DNA of 6,204 bases from JAAXZI01 sp045863575 (lineage in GTDB: Bacteria; Planctomycetota; Phycisphaerae; UBA1845; PWPN01): contig BTUC01000435.1 of assembly GCA_045863575.1 (NCBI GenBank), positions 1 through 6,204 of the forward strand, written 5' to 3'. The first letter of the stretch is position 1. Every line of letters begins with the position of its first letter. A model generated the notes under the pieces. That model did not search any database. It saw only the letters and a program-made list of their open reading frames with translations, and had not been told where the DNA came from. Positions 5,188 through 6,204 of the stretch are shown piece by piece. A program made the position numbers and the translations under genes.

Positions 5188-6204
5188 ATGAAAAACATGA
5201 CGCCTAAAGAGATCGTTGCGGAACTGGACAAGTTCATTATCGGCCAGGACGACGCCAAGCGGGCCGTGGCCGTTGCCGTGCGGAACCGATGGCGACGGTT
5301 GCAGTTGCCGGAATCCATGGCCGGTGAGGTCGGACCGAAGAATATCCTCATGATCGGACCGACCGGCGTGGGTAAGACGGAGATCGCCCGGCGACTGGCC
5401 CGGCTGGTCAACGCTCCCTTCATCAAGGTCGAGGCCAGCAAGTACACCGAGGTGGGCTACCACGGCCGGGATGTGGAAAGCATGATCCGCGACCTGCTGG
5501 ACCTGGCCCTCAACATGGTCCGCGAAGAGCAGGCCGAGGTGGTGCGCGAACAGGCCGACCGCATCACCGAGGAGCGGCTGCTCGACCGGCTTTTGCCCGG
5601 CGGCGAACGGACGCTGGATGACCCCAACAGCGAGGAGGCCCAGCAGCGCCAGCGCACGCGCGAGAAGTTCCGCCAGCGTCTGCGCGACGGCGAATTCGAT
5701 GACAAGGAGATCGAGATCGTAGCCGAGGAGAAGGCCATGCCGGTCGGCATGATGGCCACCTTCGGCGTGGACCAGCTCGATCCCGAGGTGCAGAACTTCT
5801 TCGAGAAGCTCATCCCTCAGCAGCAGAAGAACCGCCGACTGCCCATTCGCGAAGCCCGCAAGATCATCCACCAGCAGGCGGTGGACAGCCTCATCGACCG
5901 CGAGAAGGCCACCGAAATGGCCATCCGCCGCACCGAGAACAGTGGCATCGTGTTCATCGACGAAGTCGACAAGGTGGCTTCCACGGGCAGCATGCACGGC
6001 CCCGACGTGTCGCGCCAGGGCGTCCAGCGCGACCTGCTGCCCATCGTGGAAGGCTCGACGGTCAACACCCGGTACGGCCAGGTGCGGACGGATCACATCC
6101 TGTTCATCGCGTCGGGCGCGTTCCACGTCACCAAACCTTCCGACCTCATGCCCGAGTTGCAGGGGCGCTTCCCCATCCGCGTGGAGCTTTCGGACCTGAG
6201 CAAG
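5188..6204 (+). CDS. hslU: HslU (ClpY), ATPase subunit of the HslUV protease, 3' end outside the window
   Basis: This is the AAA+ unfoldase that recognises, unfolds and threads substrates into HslV, using ATP. The 339 residues seen cover the N-domain, the inserted I-domain and most of the large ATPase domain; E. coli HslU has 443, so roughly 100 residues are missing at the right edge. Visible landmarks are ELDKFIIGQDDAKRAV (12-27), Walker A GPTGVGKT (57-64), the pore loop GYHG (90-93), a charged I-domain from about 110 to 240 including DDKEIEI, Walker B IVFIDEVDK (254-262), the GPDVSRQGVQRDLLP stretch, the sensor-region sequence DHILFIASGAF (302-312), and ELQGRFPIRVEL near the end. The pore loop keeps the aromatic Tyr91, but His replaces the Val of the common GYVG. 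The ATG at 5188 has only a weak purine-rich leader (AAAGAAG); M4, at 5197, is a possible alternative start. It is probably in an operon with hslV. Confidence 0.97.
   Translation, partial: MKNMTPKEIVAELDKFIIGQDDAKRAVAVAVRNRWRRLQLPESMAGEVGPKNILMIGPTGVGKTEIARRLARLVNAPFIKVEASKYTEVGYHGRDVESMIRDLLDLALNMVREEQAEVVREQADRITEERLLDRLLPGGERTLDDPNSEEAQQRQRTREKFRQRLRDGEFDDKEIEIVAEEKAMPVGMMATFGVDQLDPEVQNFFEKLIPQQQKNRRLPIREARKIIHQQAVDSLIDREKATEMAIRRTENSGIVFIDEVDKVASTGSMHGPDVSRQGVQRDLLPIVEGSTVNTRYGQVRTDHILFIASGAFHVTKPSDLMPELQGRFPIRVELSDLSK

Noticed and set aside
3817..6126. A 769-codon open frame on the minus strand running antisense to hslV and hslU
   Set aside because: Only its last 193 codons, from the ATG at 4395, look like a protein, with an RBS and a lipoprotein signal. 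The rest is a GC-bias shadow of two well-identified plus-strand genes.

Overview
The window is a GC-rich, densely coded bacterial segment with seven protein genes and no RNA gene, mobile element or CRISPR array. The gene set (FxsA, a bacterial PPC/DUF296 protein, an HslVU protease, and a lipoprotein with a Pro/Ala/Thr-rich linker), together with GC-rich inverted repeats between genes, looks like a planctomycete-type genome. That assignment is an inference from general style; no phylogenetic marker in the window settles it.

Layout. (1) Positions 2-1456 (+): the 3' part of a large, soluble-looking protein I do not recognise; its frame is open through the left edge. (2) 1472-1909 (+): an FxsA-family membrane protein 15 nt downstream, probably co-transcribed, with its start codon inside a potential hairpin. 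(3) 1929-2402 (-): a PPC/DUF296-domain protein, convergent with fxsA. (4) 2545-3675 (+): a zinc-dependent medium-chain dehydrogenase, divergent from the PPC gene across 142 nt, followed by a terminator-like hairpin that belongs to a larger inverted repeat. (5) 3817-4395 (-): a small lipoprotein with a lipobox and a proline-rich linker. (6) 4561-5109 (+): hslV. (7) 5188-6204 (+, cut by the right edge): hslU. hslV and hslU encode the peptidase and the unfoldase of one ATP-dependent protease. They are separated by 78 nt that hold two interleaved inverted repeats. No stretch longer than 165 nt lacks a gene.

Most of the content is housekeeping, and I see no convincing sign of a new multi-gene system. 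The points most worth a second look are the interleaved repeats between hslV and hslU, the long inverted repeat after the dehydrogenase, the start-codon hairpin of fxsA, the displaced cysteine at the dehydrogenase's expected zinc site, the GYHG pore loop of HslU, the ten-residue leader of HslV, and the uncharacterised first gene and lipoprotein.
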